Shown: positions 1 through 13,562 of the stretch, piece by piece
How positions within the stretch are numbered: position 1 is the first letter of the stretch
Layout of the letters: each line of letters begins with the position of its first letter
From: Xanthomonas dyei
GTDB lineage: Bacteria; Pseudomonadota; Gammaproteobacteria; Xanthomonadales; Xanthomonadaceae
DNA length: 64,000 nucleotides
Direction: 5' to 3'
Assembly: GCF_002939865.1 (NCBI RefSeq)
Contig: NZ_MDEE01000001.1
Span: 62,001 to 126,000 of the forward strand
Program-made: the position numbers and the translations under genes
The notes under the pieces: generated by a model
Database searches by the model: none
Told to the model about the DNA's origin: nothing
The model's input: the letters and a program-made list of their open reading frames with translations, nothing else

Positions 1-311
1 TTGGACGAGGTACCCGAGCCGGTCTGATACACATCGATCGGAAACTGCGCGTCATGCGTGCCGTCGGCGACCTGCAATGCCGCGGCCTGCACGGTCTTGC
101 TGATCGACTTCGGCAACAGCCCGAGCTCGGCATTGACACCGGCGGCGGCGGCCTTGATCAACCCCAGCGCGCGAATGAAGCCGCGCGGCATCGGCTGACC
201 AGACACCGGAAAATTCTGCACGGCGCGCTGGGTCTGCGCGCCCCATAACGCATCGGCGGGCACCTGCAATTCGCCCATGCTGTCGTGTTCGGTCCTGAAA
301 CGTTCGCTCAT
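1..311 (-). CDS. fumC: Class II fumarate hydratase, N-terminal part (cut by window edge)
   Basis: Only the first 103 codons are inside the window; the gene continues past base 1. The reading frame starts at an ATG at 311 and gives [20 protein letters not shown], followed by the [10 protein letters not shown] segment typical of the class II fumarase/aspartase family. The visible part ends in the substrate-binding GSGTSS motif. Class II fumarase is an iron-free homotetramer that interconverts fumarate and malate in the TCA cycle. It is transcribed away from the CorC-like gene, with a 287-base gap between the two starts. The identification rests on strong N-terminal similarity; the active site itself lies outside the window. 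Confidence 0.93.
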   Translation of the reverse strand, partial: MSERFRTEHDSMGELQVPADALWGAQTQRAVQNFPVSGQPMPRGFIRALGLIKAAAAGVNAELGLLPKSISKTVQAAALQVADGTHDAQFPIDVYQTGSGTSS

Positions 312-598
312 CTGTCTTCTCCGCACAGTGTTGGATTGTGGTGACGCAATGGCTGGCAGCGGGCGCACCCACGCTTGCGAGGGTCACTACGATACTCGCT
401 GTCAGCGTTGCAACGATGTCATCGCGGCGCGTGGACTAGACTCACTGCTGATCCATACGAGGTACCACGCCGCCATGGGCGACGACCCTGACTGTAGAAA
501 CGCACTGCGCGCGCGCTGCTTCGCTGCACCCCGCACCACCACGCAAATGCCTGCATTGATGCATTCACCCGCCGCACCTGCAACGCGCGGAGGCGACC

Positions 599-3324
<2,726 letters not shown>

Positions 3325-3696
3325 GAACGCTCTCAACAACGTCAGGCGTGCCGAGTGGGCCCGGCATTTCGCTCACATGCGGCGACCTCCCACGCTGAAG
3401 ATCAAGCACGTGCGCGTAGTGAAGAGTGCTTCGATTGTTGATCGACAGCACGTGGAAAATGCGTTCAACGCTTGCCTAAGCGGGAACACCATCGGCCGCA
3501 CCACGCCAAGCGGGCGCGGCCATTGTCGGGGTGCGGTAGGTCCTGGAGGGTGCGGTAGGTGCTGGCATTTCTAGCGACGTGACGGAACGGCTGCTTCGCC
3601 GGGTATGTCGGCAACGCCCAAGCATCGAGCCGGCGTCAACGGCGCTCCCCGATGCGGCTGCTATGGTGCCGGCCTCATCCAAGCGAGGGATCACCC
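3325..3696. other. Intergenic region with a short direct repeat
   Basis: No convincing gene lies between purB and the lipoprotein gene. The only structure I see is a 13-base direct repeat (GGGTGCGGTAGGT) at 3529-3541 and again at 3548-3560, a period of 19 bases. A GAGGGA ribosome-binding site at 3685-3690 belongs to the next gene. No clear terminator follows purB. Confidence 0.5.
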
Positions 3697-4197
3697 ATGC
3701 GTGCAGTGCGTAGTATCGCGTCGCTGTTTGCCCTGTACAGCATCGCCGCATTGAGCGGCTGCGGCGCCGACGGCCCTGCGGCCCAGGCGCTATCGGCCGT
3801 CTCGTCCACAGTGACCGACCCGACCAGCGGCGCCGATTGCGACGGCAAGGATGTGCGCCTGACCCGCGACGACAGCGAGTGGATCCTGCATGGCAACTGC
3901 GGCACGGGGACCATCACCGCCTCACGCGGCGCGATGAATCTGGACAACGCGCGCAGCATCCGCATGGAAGGCAGCAACTTCACCGTGCTCAACAAACAGC
4001 TCGGCCAGCTCAGCGTCACCGGCCACGACAACACGCTCAATCTGAGCACTGTCGACAGCGTGGACATCCAGGGCAACAAGAATCTGGTGCTGGCCCGCGA
4101 GGTCAAGCAGGTCCGTTTTTCCGGCAACGACAACACGGTCAACCCATCCAGCAAGCCCACACTGGACGACCGCGGGAGCGACAACAAGGTGATGTAA
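3697..4197 (+). CDS. Putative lipoprotein, DUF3060-like
   Basis: A 166-residue protein. The first 20 residues form a lipoprotein signal (basic start, hydrophobic stretch, lipobox-like ALSGC), so the mature protein is probably anchored to a membrane by its cysteine. The rest is rich in short repeated N/D-T and V-x-G-x-x-N units (for example GSNFTVLN, GHDNTLNL, GNKNLVLA, GNDNTVN). They recur about every 20 residues, suggesting a right-handed beta-helix as in DUF3060 proteins. The function of that family is unknown. The start is chosen by the GAGGGA site six bases upstream and by the signal peptide; the frame is open further upstream. No operon partner is evident. Confidence 0.8.
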   Translation: MRAVRSIASLFALYSIAALSGCGADGPAAQALSAVSSTVTDPTSGADCDGKDVRLTRDDSEWILHGNCGTGTITASRGAMNLDNARSIRMEGSNFTVLNKQLGQLSVTGHDNTLNLSTVDSVDIQGNKNLVLAREVKQVRFSGNDNTVNPSSKPTLDDRGSDNKVM

Positions 4198-4590
4198 CTC
4201 GGTGGCCGCGACGGCGCGGTGGCGCCGCCTTCGCCCAGCACGGCAATAAGGCAATTAAATGGTGAATGACGCGCCCTTGGTGCGCCACGCGTGCAGAGCG
4301 CGCATCTTTTTCGCAAGCCAACGCAGGCCGCGAAGCCGTCCACGCACCGCATCAGTCTTCACGGCAAGTACGCTGTTGCCGCCCGCACAGCGTTGCAGCA
4401 CCTACCGACGTGACCGCCTGCCAAGCGCAGTCGCCGGAACCGCGCAGGCCCGAACCACCACGTCCCTGAAGCATTGCCTGTTGCCGGCCCCGCGCGCAGG
4501 TGCAGATCCGGCGCAGGCATCGGACAATGAGGTATCTGCGCCGGCCCTGCCCGCGCACCACTATTCCATCGACACCTGCAAGGACTCCCC
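4198..4590. other. Intergenic region, nothing recognised
   Basis: 393 bases between the lipoprotein gene and the ribosomal oxygenase gene. Several open frames cross it on both strands, but none has a good ribosome-binding site or a recognisable product. An AAGGA site just before 4591 serves the next gene. Confidence 0.4.
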
Positions 4591-6051
4591 ATGGCTGCAC
4601 GCAAGGCAAACCCTCCCGTCATCGAAGTCCAGGCCCGCCCCGGCCAGCCGCTAGGCATGCCGGTGGAGCGCTTTCTGCGCACCTACTGGCACAAGCACCC
4701 GCTGCTGATCCGCAATGCCTTCGCAGACTTCGCCTCGCCACTGCAGCCGGAAGATCTGGCCGGCCTGGCCTGCGAAGACGGCGTGCTGGCGCGCCTGATC
4801 AGCCACGACCGCGCCACCGACGGCTGGAGCGTGCGTACCGGCCCGTTCCAGGAAACCGACTTCCCCGGTCTGCCCGATCACGATTGGACGCTGCTGGTGC
4901 AGGACGTGGACAAGTGGGACGCCGACGTGCGCGCACTGCTGGAGCAGTTCCGCTTCCTGCCGCGCTGGCGCATCGACGACATCATGATCAGCTTTGCCGC
5001 CACCGGCGGCTCGGTCGGCGCGCATGTCGACCATTACGACGTGTTCCTGCTGCAGGGCCAGGGCCACCGCCGCTGGCAGATCGACGCACGCACCTCGCAA
5101 GGCCGCAAGCCCACGCCGCTGGCGTTCCGCGACGACGTGGACATCAAGCTGCTGCGCGAGTTCAAGCCGACCCACGACTGGGTGCTGGGTCCGGGCGACA
5201 TGCTGTATCTGCCGCCGCTGGTGCCGCATCACGGCGTGGCCGAAGACGCCTGCCTGACCTTCTCGATCGGCACCCGCGCACCGTCCTCGGCCGAGCTGAT
5301 CGGCGACTACCTGGACACCCTGATCGCCGATGCCGACGAGTCGGTGCGCTATCACGACGAAGACCTCAAGGTGCCGGCCGACCCGTACGAGATCGACGTC
5401 ACCGCGATGAACCGCGTGGTCGAAGCGCTCAACGCGCTGCGCATGAACGACCCGGATCGCCTGGGCGACTGGTTCGGCCGTTTCATGACCACCTATCGCG
5501 CCTCCGGCGACGTGGTGCCGGCGCCCGAGCCGATCCCGCGCGAAGCGGTCGAACAGGCGCTGGAAGAAGGCGTGGTGCTGTATCGCCACCCCTGGTCGCG
5601 GCTGGCCTGGCGGCGTGCCAAGCGCGGCGCCACGCTGTTTTGCAGCGGCCTGGAATTTGCGCTGTCGGCCAAGGATGCGGCGCGTCTGGCGGCGGCCGAA
5701 GAAATCGATGGCGGGCTTTACGCGCAGCTGAGCGCACGCGGCCGCGAGGTGGTGTTGGAGCTGTTGGCGCAGGGCCATTACCAGCGCGCCCATGACGACG
5801 CGCACGAAGATATCGACGACGACCAAGCGCATGTGCTCACCGTGTCGGCCGACCAACAAGACGATCAGGACGACGCCGACAGCGCGGACGCAGACGACGC
5901 CATCGATCCCGACGCCGATGTCGAAGCGGTGGCGGACGACGCAGATAGCCCGGCTGACATCGCCGACACCGCGCAGGACGAGGATGGCGACAGAGAGGCT
6001 TCGGAGATCGCCGATGATGGCAACCACGACGAGACCCCGGAGCGCGCATGA
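4591..6051 (+). CDS. RoxA/YcfD-type JmjC ribosomal oxygenase with acidic tail
   Basis: A 486-residue protein. Residues 1 to about 385 match the bacterial ribosomal oxygenase family, Fe(II)/2-oxoglutarate enzymes of the cupin/JmjC fold that hydroxylate an arginine of ribosomal protein L16 in E. coli. The iron-binding triad is visible as H145 and D147 (GAHVDHYDVFLL) and H213/H214 (LVPHHGVAE). The family member in E. coli is about 373 residues; the extra 100 residues here are an aspartate/glutamate-rich low-complexity tail, about 390-486. The AAGGA site six bases before the ATG supports this start. It overlaps the next gene by four bases (ATGA), so the two are probably co-translated. Whether the L16 site is the substrate here is inferred from the family. 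Confidence 0.88.
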   Translation: MAARKANPPVIEVQARPGQPLGMPVERFLRTYWHKHPLLIRNAFADFASPLQPEDLAGLACEDGVLARLISHDRATDGWSVRTGPFQETDFPGLPDHDWTLLVQDVDKWDADVRALLEQFRFLPRWRIDDIMISFAATGGSVGAHVDHYDVFLLQGQGHRRWQIDARTSQGRKPTPLAFRDDVDIKLLREFKPTHDWVLGPGDMLYLPPLVPHHGVAEDACLTFSIGTRAPSSAELIGDYLDTLIADADESVRYHDEDLKVPADPYEIDVTAMNRVVEALNALRMNDPDRLGDWFGRFMTTYRASGDVVPAPEPIPREAVEQALEEGVVLYRHPWSRLAWRRAKRGATLFCSGLEFALSAKDAARLAAAEEIDGGLYAQLSARGREVVLELLAQGHYQRAHDDAHEDIDDDQAHVLTVSADQQDDQDDADSADADDAIDPDADVEAVADDADSPADIADTAQDEDGDREASEIADDGNHDETPERA

Positions 6052-6980
6052 GTCCGCACGGCAGGCCGCAAATCGTCGCGCTGGACCCGGCAGCCGATGC
6101 CGCGGCCCTGCGCGCGTTGCGGCAGGCCTGCACAACCGCCATCGCGGGCATTGCCCACGATGCCGAGTGGGATGCGTTGGACCCGCTCAGCCTGCACTTG
6201 GCCGCACGCACCGACGACGGCCAGCTGGTCGCCTCGGTGCGGTTGACGCCGGATCGCCGTATCGACCGGCTCGGCCTGCTGCCGGACTGGCGGCGGCGCG
6301 GCCTGTCGGACCAGCTGCTCGCCGCAGCGGTGGATGCCGCAGCCGAGCGTGGCTGGCCCAGCCTGCACGCCCGCGTCACCGCAAACGCCGAGGCCGTGTT
6401 CGCACGCCTCGGTTTTTTACCCGAACTGCCCTCGCATTCTTCGCACGCGCGTACTGCCGATAGTGGCGCTGCGCCCGCCAAGCCCGTGCATCGCCGGCTC
6501 GACGGCCCGATGGCGGTGGACTATCTCGCCGCGGCCCTGGCTGCCACCACCGGCCTGCTGTGCAGCGCACGGCGGCAGGTGCTGATCTACACCCGCGCAC
6601 TGGACCCACCGTTGTTCGACAACCCCGCGGTGCTCGATGCGTTGCGCCGCTTCGCCACCGCCCGCCACGACAAGCGCGTGCAGGTGCTGGTGCAGGACAC
6701 CGCCAGCGCCGCCGCCAGCAGCAGCGCGATGTTGCGCCTGGCCCAGCGGTTGCCGAGTGTGTTCCGGTTCCGCGCGGTCAGCGATCCGGTCGATACCAGC
6801 TATGCGGCGGCTTACGTCGTCGGCGACGACGCCTACTACTTTCGTCCAACAGGTCATCGCTACGACGATGGCGAAACCTGGTTGTCCGGTGCGGCCCGCA
6901 GCCGCCAGCTGGAGCGCGAATTCGCGCAGATATGGGAGCGCAGCACGCTCTGGAACGAACCGCGCGCGCTCGGCATCTGA
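6048..6980 (+). CDS. GNAT-family acetyltransferase fused to a second domain
   Basis: A 310-residue protein. Residues about 8-125 form a GNAT acetyltransferase domain: the acetyl-CoA loop is seen in RLGLLPDWRRRGLSDQLL (Q/R-x-x-G-x-G/A-like), and the fold ends in a VFARLGFLPE strand. Residues about 150-305 form a separate domain with QVLIYTRALDPPLFD and VQVLVQDT. It looks like a phospholipase-D-like fold without the HKD residues, and similar C-terminal extensions occur in xanthomonads. The substrate is unknown. The ATGA overlap with the ribosomal oxygenase gene suggests a shared role in modifying translation components, but this is inference. Confidence 0.8.
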   Translation: MSPHGRPQIVALDPAADAAALRALRQACTTAIAGIAHDAEWDALDPLSLHLAARTDDGQLVASVRLTPDRRIDRLGLLPDWRRRGLSDQLLAAAVDAAAERGWPSLHARVTANAEAVFARLGFLPELPSHSSHARTADSGAAPAKPVHRRLDGPMAVDYLAAALAATTGLLCSARRQVLIYTRALDPPLFDNPAVLDALRRFATARHDKRVQVLVQDTASAAASSSAMLRLAQRLPSVFRFRAVSDPVDTSYAAAYVVGDDAYYFRPTGHRYDDGETWLSGAARSRQLEREFAQIWERSTLWNEPRALGI

Positions 6981-7160
6981 CGCCGCAGCGCCTCTTGCGC
7001 GTAGGCGCCCGACCAATTGGTCTACCCGGCCGGTCAGCTCGCAGACGCCCCCTCACAAGCGCAAGGGGGTATAATTTTTCGAGATTTGAGACCGACCGAT
7101 AGGGCAACTCGCCCTGCCGCTTCCGCACAATCATCCCCACAGCAGACCCGACTTACCATC

Positions 7161-9989
7161 GTGGATAATCTCCTAAAGCAGTTCGCGCAGTCATCGCAGC
7201 TCGCCGGCGGCAACGCCGCCTATATCGAGGATCTGTACGAGCAGTACCTCGTCGCCCCGGACAGTGTCGATCCGAAGTGGAAGACGTATTTCGACGGCTT
7301 CCAAGGTCGCGATGCCGGTGATGTGCCGCACTCGGCAGCCATTGCCCACATTCTCAGCGCGTCCAAACAGGCCGCCAATGCCAGTACCGGCGCGGGCGCC
7401 AGCGACGAGCGCGAGCGCAATGTCGGCCGTCTGATCACCGCCTACCGTGCACGCGGCCACCTTGGCGCGCAGCTCGACCCGCTGGGGCTCACTCCGCCGG
7501 TCAACCCACCCGATCTGGACCTGCCGTTCCACAGCCTGTCGCAGGCTGACATGGACAGCGAGTTCAGCACCGGCGGTGTCGGTGGCCAGCCGCGGATGAA
7601 GCTGAAGGATCTGCTGGCCCGCCTGAAGGCGACCTACGCCAGCAGCATCGGCGCAGAATTCATGCACATCCAAGAATTCGACCAGCGCCAGTGGATCTAC
7701 AAGCGCCTGGAAGATGCCGGCGGCAAGATCGCAGGCGATGCGGCAAGCCGCAAGCGCACGCTGGAACGGCTCACCGCCGCCGAAGGCCTGGAGCGCTACC
7801 TGCACACCAAGTACGTCGGCCAGAAGCGCTTCTCGCTGGAAGGCGGCGATGCGCTGATTCCGATGATGGACGCGATCATCCACCAGTCCGGCAAGGACCA
7901 GGTCAAGGACATCGTGATCGGCATGGCCCACCGCGGCCGCCTCAACGTGTTGGTCAACACGCTGGGCAAGAACCCGCGCAAGCTGTTCGACGAATTCGAA
8001 GGCAAGTTCGAGCACGCCCACGACGACCGCGCGCACACCGGCGACGTCAAGTACCACATGGGCTTCTCGGCCGATATCGCGGTGGGCGACAGCAACCAGG
8101 TGCATCTGGCGCTGGCGTTCAACCCCTCGCACCTGGAAATCGTCGACCCGGTCGTGGTCGGCAGCGTGCGCTCGCGCCAGGAACGCTTCGGCGATGCCGA
8201 ACGCAAGACCGTGTTGCCGATCCTGATCCACGGCGATGCCGCATTCGCCGGACAGGGCGTGGTGATGGAGCTGTTCCAGATGTCGCAGGCGCGCGGTTTC
8301 GCGGTCGGCGGCACGGTGCACATCGTCATCAACAACCAGATCGGCTTCACTACCAGTACCCGCGACGACGCCCGCTCCACGCTGTACTGCACCGACGTGG
8401 CCAAGATGATCGGCGCGCCGGTCTTCCACGTGAATGGCGACGACCCGGATGCGGTGATCTTCGTGTCCAAGCTGGCTTACGAATTTCGCCAGCAGTTCAA
8501 GAAGGACGTGGTCATCGACCTGGTCTGCTACCGCCGTTGGGGCCATAACGAAGCCGACGAACCGGCAGCGACCCAGCCGGTGATGTACCAGACCATCCGC
8601 AAGCACAAGACGACCCGCGAGCTCTACGCCGCCAAGCTAGAAAGCGACGGCGTGCTGAGCGCCGACGAAGCCAAGGCTCTGGTGGACGGCTATCGCAACA
8701 AGCTGGATTCGGGCGAATACACCACCGAACTGGCCACGCGCAAGCCGGACGAATTCGCGATCGATTGGTCCAAGTATCTGGTCGGCACCGCCGCCGATCC
8801 GGTGGACACGCGCGTCAAGCGCGACCAGCTGGACCGTCTGGCCAAGCTGATCACCACCATTCCAGAGGGCGTAGAGCTGCATGCCCGCGTCGCCAAGATC
8901 TACGACGACCGCGTCAAGATGGCCGCTGGCGATCAGCTGGCCGACTGGGGCTTTGCCGAAAACCTGGCGTACGCCACGCTGCTGGCCGAAGGCCACAAGC
9001 TGCGTCTGGTCGGTCAGGACGCCGGTCGCGGCACGTTCTTTCACCGTCACGCGATCCTGCATGACCAGAAGAACGACAACTACTACCTGCCGCTGCGTCA
9101 GCTGGTCGAGAACCCGGAAGACGCCACCATCATCGATTCGCTGCTCAGCGAAGAAGCGGTGATGGGCTTCGAATACGGCTACTCCACCACCGACCCGAAC
9201 GCGCTGTGCGTGTGGGAAGCGCAGTTCGGCGACTTCGCCAATGGCGCGCAGGTGGTGATCGACCAGTTCATCGCCGCCGGTGAAGCCAAGTGGGGCCGTA
9301 TCGCCGGCCTGTCGCTGTTCCTGCCGCATGGTTATGAAGGGCAGGGCCCGGAGCACAGCTCCGCGCGTCTGGAGCGCTTCCTGCAACTGTGCGCGCTGGA
9401 GAACATGCTGGTGTGCGTGCCGACCACGCCGGCGCAATGCTTCCACATGATCCGTCGCCAGATGCGCATGACCACCCGCAAGCCGCTGGTGGTGATGACG
9501 CCCAAGTCGCTGCTGCGTCACAAGCTGGCGGTGTCGAGCCTGGAAGAACTGGCCGATGGGCAGTTCCAGCACCTGATTCCCGATGCCAAGGCCGATGCCG
9601 CCAAGGTCAAGCGCGTAGTCCTGTGTTCGGGCAAGGTCTATTACGACCTGCTCGAAGACCAGACCAAGCGCGGTCAGGACGATGTGGCCATCCTGCGCGT
9701 GGAGCAGCTGTATCCGTTCCCGCGTGCGCAGCTGGCCACCGAGCTCAAGGCCTATGCCAACGCCACCGACGTGGTGTGGTGCCAGGAAGAGCCGCAGAAC
9801 CAGGGTGCGTGGTACCAGATCCGCCATCACCTCAACTTCTGCCTGGCCGGCGGTCAGAGCCTGCATTACGCCGGCCGCGCCCGTTCGCCCTCGCCTGCCG
9901 CCGGCCACATGGCCGACCACATCGTCGAACAGCAGAAGCTGGTTGCCGATGCGCTACTCAATCCGTTCAACGACCAAGTCGCTGAATAA
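7161..9989 (+). CDS. sucA: 2-oxoglutarate dehydrogenase E1 component
   Basis: A 942-residue thiamine-diphosphate enzyme that decarboxylates 2-oxoglutarate and passes the succinyl group to SucB in the cytosolic OGDH complex. The N-terminus (MDNLLKQFAQSSQLAGGNAA, then YIEDLYEQYL) is the usual E1o start. IVIGMAHRGRLNVLVNTLGK, FNPSHLEIVDPV and the cofactor region GDAAFAGQGVVMELFQMSQ are visible. The C-terminal half has GYSTTDPNALCVWEAQFGDF and LPHGYEGQGPEHSSARLERF. I use the GTG at 7161, which gives the standard length; the frame is open another 144 bases upstream but without family similarity. It is followed 42 bases later by sucB. Confidence 0.96.
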   Translation: MDNLLKQFAQSSQLAGGNAAYIEDLYEQYLVAPDSVDPKWKTYFDGFQGRDAGDVPHSAAIAHILSASKQAANASTGAGASDERERNVGRLITAYRARGHLGAQLDPLGLTPPVNPPDLDLPFHSLSQADMDSEFSTGGVGGQPRMKLKDLLARLKATYASSIGAEFMHIQEFDQRQWIYKRLEDAGGKIAGDAASRKRTLERLTAAEGLERYLHTKYVGQKRFSLEGGDALIPMMDAIIHQSGKDQVKDIVIGMAHRGRLNVLVNTLGKNPRKLFDEFEGKFEHAHDDRAHTGDVKYHMGFSADIAVGDSNQVHLALAFNPSHLEIVDPVVVGSVRSRQERFGDAERKTVLPILIHGDAAFAGQGVVMELFQMSQARGFAVGGTVHIVINNQIGFTTSTRDDARSTLYCTDVAKMIGAPVFHVNGDDPDAVIFVSKLAYEFRQQFKKDVVIDLVCYRRWGHNEADEPAATQPVMYQTIRKHKTTRELYAAKLESDGVLSADEAKALVDGYRNKLDSGEYTTELATRKPDEFAIDWSKYLVGTAADPVDTRVKRDQLDRLAKLITTIPEGVELHARVAKIYDDRVKMAAGDQLADWGFAENLAYATLLAEGHKLRLVGQDAGRGTFFHRHAILHDQKNDNYYLPLRQLVENPEDATIIDSLLSEEAVMGFEYGYSTTDPNALCVWEAQFGDFANGAQVVIDQFIAAGEAKWGRIAGLSLFLPHGYEGQGPEHSSARLERFLQLCALENMLVCVPTTPAQCFHMIRRQMRMTTRKPLVVMTPKSLLRHKLAVSSLEELADGQFQHLIPDAKADAAKVKRVVLCSGKVYYDLLEDQTKRGQDDVAILRVEQLYPFPRAQLATELKAYANATDVVWCQEEPQNQGAWYQIRHHLNFCLAGGQSLHYAGRARSPSPAAGHMADHIVEQQKLVADALLNPFNDQVAE

Positions 9990-10031
9990 CTCCTCTTCCC
10001 CAAAGAACGAAAACCCTAGGACGCTCCCCGA

Positions 10032-11237
<1,206 letters not shown>

Positions 11238-11244
11238 GCCATCG

Positions 11245-11365
11245 CTCCCTCTCCCGTCTGCGGGAGAGGGTTGGGGTGAGGGCCGCGCCATCGTCGGCCG
11301 CTGCTGCCCTCCCTCATCCGGCGCTTCGCGCCACCTTCTCCCGCCTCCGGGAGAAGGAGAACGAA
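11245..11365. repeat. Xanthomonad-type intergenic inverted repeat
   Basis: The sucB-lpdA gap carries two GC-rich hairpins that face each other: CCCTCTCCCGTCTGCGGGAG with AGGG at 11247-11271, then GGGGTGAGGG, and on the other side CCCTCATCC and CTTCTCCCGCCTCCGGGAG before lpdA. The outer parts are complementary (GGGTGAGGG against CCCTCATCC), so the whole can fold as one long imperfect stem. A closely related copy lies at 24790-24833. Such elements are dispersed between genes in Xanthomonas; here it may attenuate or stabilise the sucAB-lpdA transcript. Confidence 0.75.
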
Positions 11366-11381
11366 TCAAGGAATTGCTAAA

Positions 11382-12818
11382 ATGGCTGAAAACTACGACG
11401 TCGTCGTCATCGGTGCCGGCCCGGCCGGCTATCACGCGGCGATTCGCGCGGCCCAGCTGGGCATGAAGGTCGCCTGCATCGACGCGGCAATCGGCAAGGA
11501 CGGCAAGCCCGCACTGGGCGGCACCTGCCTGCGAGTGGGCTGCATTCCGTCCAAGGCGCTGCTGGATTCCTCGCGCCAGTTCTGGAACATGGGTCACCTG
11601 TTCGGCGACCACGGCATCAGCTTCAACGACGCCAAGATGGACGTGCCCACCATGATCGCCCGCAAGGACAAGATCGTGAAGCAGTTCACCGGCGGCATCG
11701 CGATGCTGTTCAAGGCCAACAAGATCACCCCGTACTACGGCTTCGGCCAGTTGCTGCCGGGCAATATCGTCAAGGTCGCCCAGCACGAAGGCGGCGAGAT
11801 CGAGCTCAAGGGCATCAACGTGATCCTGGCGGCCGGTTCGGAATCGATCGAACTGCCGTTTGCCAAGTTCGACGGCGACACCATCGTCGACAACGTCGGC
11901 GGCCTGGACTTCACCGCCGTGCCCAAGCGCATGGCAGTGATCGGTGCCGGCGTGATCGGCCTGGAACTGGGCAGCGTGTGGAAGCGCCTGGGCGCCGAAG
12001 TCACCATCCTCGAAGCGCTGCCGGACTTTCTGGCGCTGGCCGATGCCGAAGTGGCCAAGACCGCGCTGAAGGAATTCAAGAAGCAAGGCCTGGACATCAA
12101 GCTGGGCGCCAAGGTCAGTAAGACCGAGATCACCGGCAGCGGCGATGCCAAGCAGGTGGTGCTGAGCTACACCGACGGCGCTGGCGAGCAGACCCTGACC
12201 GTGGACAAGCTGCTGGTGGCCGTGGGCCGCAAGGCCGCGACCAAGAACCTGCTGGCCGAGGGCACCGGCGTCAAGGTGACCGACCGCGGCCAGATCGAGG
12301 TCGATGGCCACTGCCATACCGGCGTCGACGGCGTGTGGGCCATCGGCGACTGCGTGCGCGGGCCGATGCTGGCGCACAAGGGCTTCGAGGAAGGCATCGC
12401 AGTGGCCGAGTTGATCGCCGGCCTGCCGGGTCACGTCAACTTCGACACCATCCCGTGGGTCATCTACACCGAGCCGGAGATTGCCTGGGTCGGCAAGACC
12501 GAGCAGCAGCTCAAGGCCGAGGGCGTGGCGTACAAGGCCGGCAGCTTCCCGTTCGCGGCGATCGGCCGTGCGGTGGCCATGGGCGAACCGGCCGGCTTCG
12601 TCAAGGTGATCGCCGATGCCGAAACCGATCGCGTGCTGGGCATGCATCTGGTGGGCGTGGGCGTCTCCGAGCTGGTGCACGAAGGCGTGCTGATGATGGA
12701 ATTCAACGGCTCGGCCGATGACCTGGCACGTATCTGCCACGCGCATCCGACCTTGTCCGAAGCGATCCACGACGCCGCGATGGCGGTGAGCAAGCGCGCC
12801 ATCCATAAGGCCAATTAA
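11382..12818 (+). CDS. lpdA: Dihydrolipoyl dehydrogenase (E3)
   Basis: A 478-residue FAD-dependent disulfide oxidoreductase that reoxidises the lipoyl groups of the OGDH complex with NAD+. The N-terminal FAD-binding motif is VVVIGAGPAGYHAA, the redox-active disulfide is GGTCLRVGCIPSK near residue 45-55, the NAD-binding motif is MAVIGAGVIGLELGSVW, the second FAD site is GVWAIGDCVRGPMLAHK, and the catalytic C-terminal HAHPTLSEA motif is near residue 450. Its position after sucB makes it the OGDH E3, although it may also serve other 2-oxoacid dehydrogenases. The repeat element separates it from sucB. Confidence 0.97.
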   Translation: MAENYDVVVIGAGPAGYHAAIRAAQLGMKVACIDAAIGKDGKPALGGTCLRVGCIPSKALLDSSRQFWNMGHLFGDHGISFNDAKMDVPTMIARKDKIVKQFTGGIAMLFKANKITPYYGFGQLLPGNIVKVAQHEGGEIELKGINVILAAGSESIELPFAKFDGDTIVDNVGGLDFTAVPKRMAVIGAGVIGLELGSVWKRLGAEVTILEALPDFLALADAEVAKTALKEFKKQGLDIKLGAKVSKTEITGSGDAKQVVLSYTDGAGEQTLTVDKLLVAVGRKAATKNLLAEGTGVKVTDRGQIEVDGHCHTGVDGVWAIGDCVRGPMLAHKGFEEGIAVAELIAGLPGHVNFDTIPWVIYTEPEIAWVGKTEQQLKAEGVAYKAGSFPFAAIGRAVAMGEPAGFVKVIADAETDRVLGMHLVGVGVSELVHEGVLMMEFNGSADDLARICHAHPTLSEAIHDAAMAVSKRAIHKAN

Positions 12819-12821
12819 GCC

Positions 12822-12966
12822 GGGAATCGGGAGTTGGGAATCGGGAATCGTAAAAGCGGTCCCATCACCTCACTCCTCATGCTGACGCCGGACCTAGGTC
12901 CGGCGTCATGCGTTCTGGCTTCTATATTTGCTTTGACCCATTCCCTATTCCCGACTCCCCAATCCC
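12822..12966. repeat. GGGAATCGGGA-type intergenic inverted repeat
   Basis: The lpdA-LOG gap begins with a run of GGGAATCGGGAGT / GGGAATCGGGAATC units (12822-12848) and ends with the complementary units TTCCCTATTCCCGACTCCCC (12942-12961), so the arms can pair across about 95 bases. The same kind of element occurs at 34676-34812. It is a dispersed xanthomonad repeat, not a gene. Confidence 0.7.
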
Positions 12967-12968
12967 CG

Positions 12969-13562
12969 ATGAAATCAATCTGCGTCTATTGCGGCTCCAA
13001 TGCCGGCAACAAACCCGTCTATGTCGAGCGCGCCATGGCGCTGGGCGATCGCATCGCCAAGCAGGGTCTGCGTCTGGTCTATGGCGGCGGCAATGTCGGT
13101 TTGATGGGCACGGTGGCCAACGCGGTGCTGGCCGCTGGCGGCGAAGTCACCGGCGTCATTCCGCAGCAGCTGGCCGATTGGGAAGTGGCGCATCGCGGGC
13201 TGACCACACTGGAAATCGTCGGCTCGATGCATGAGCGCAAGATGCGCATGTTCGAGCTGTCCGATGCCTTCGTCGCCCTGCCCGGCGGCTTCGGCACCAT
13301 GGAAGAGATCTTCGAGATGCTGACCTGGCGCCAGCTCGGCATCGGCAACAAGCCGTGCGCCTTCCTCGATATCGCAGGCTTCTATGCGCCGCTGATCGGC
13401 ATGATCGATCGCATGGTGGAAGAACGTTTTCTGCATCCGGATCAGCGCGCCGACCTGTGGTACGGCGACGACATGGCGCAGATGCTGGATTGGATGCAGT
13501 ACTACACCCCGGCCCAGGCATCCAAGTGGATCGACGAGAAGCGCCGCTCGACGCTGGTGTGA
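12969..13562 (+). CDS. LOG family nucleotide 5'-monophosphate phosphoribohydrolase
   Basis: A 197-residue protein of the LOG ('lonely guy', TIGR00730) family. The signature PGGFGTMEEIFE is near residue 97-108 and the Rossmann-like VYGGGNVGLMG near residue 37-47. Members cleave the base-ribose bond of nucleotide monophosphates; in plants and plant-associated bacteria they can release active cytokinins. I start at the ATG at 12969 (MKSICVYCGSNAGNKP), which is the usual family N-terminus; the open frame extends upstream through the repeat element. Cytokinin activation is possible in a plant pathogen but is not shown by sequence. Confidence 0.9.
   Translation: MKSICVYCGSNAGNKPVYVERAMALGDRIAKQGLRLVYGGGNVGLMGTVANAVLAAGGEVTGVIPQQLADWEVAHRGLTTLEIVGSMHERKMRMFELSDAFVALPGGFGTMEEIFEMLTWRQLGIGNKPCAFLDIAGFYAPLIGMIDRMVEERFLHPDQRADLWYGDDMAQMLDWMQYYTPAQASKWIDEKRRSTLV

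Noticed and set aside
7191-8606. Long minus-strand frame inside sucA
   Set aside because: Antisense shadow of SucA; no support for a separate gene.
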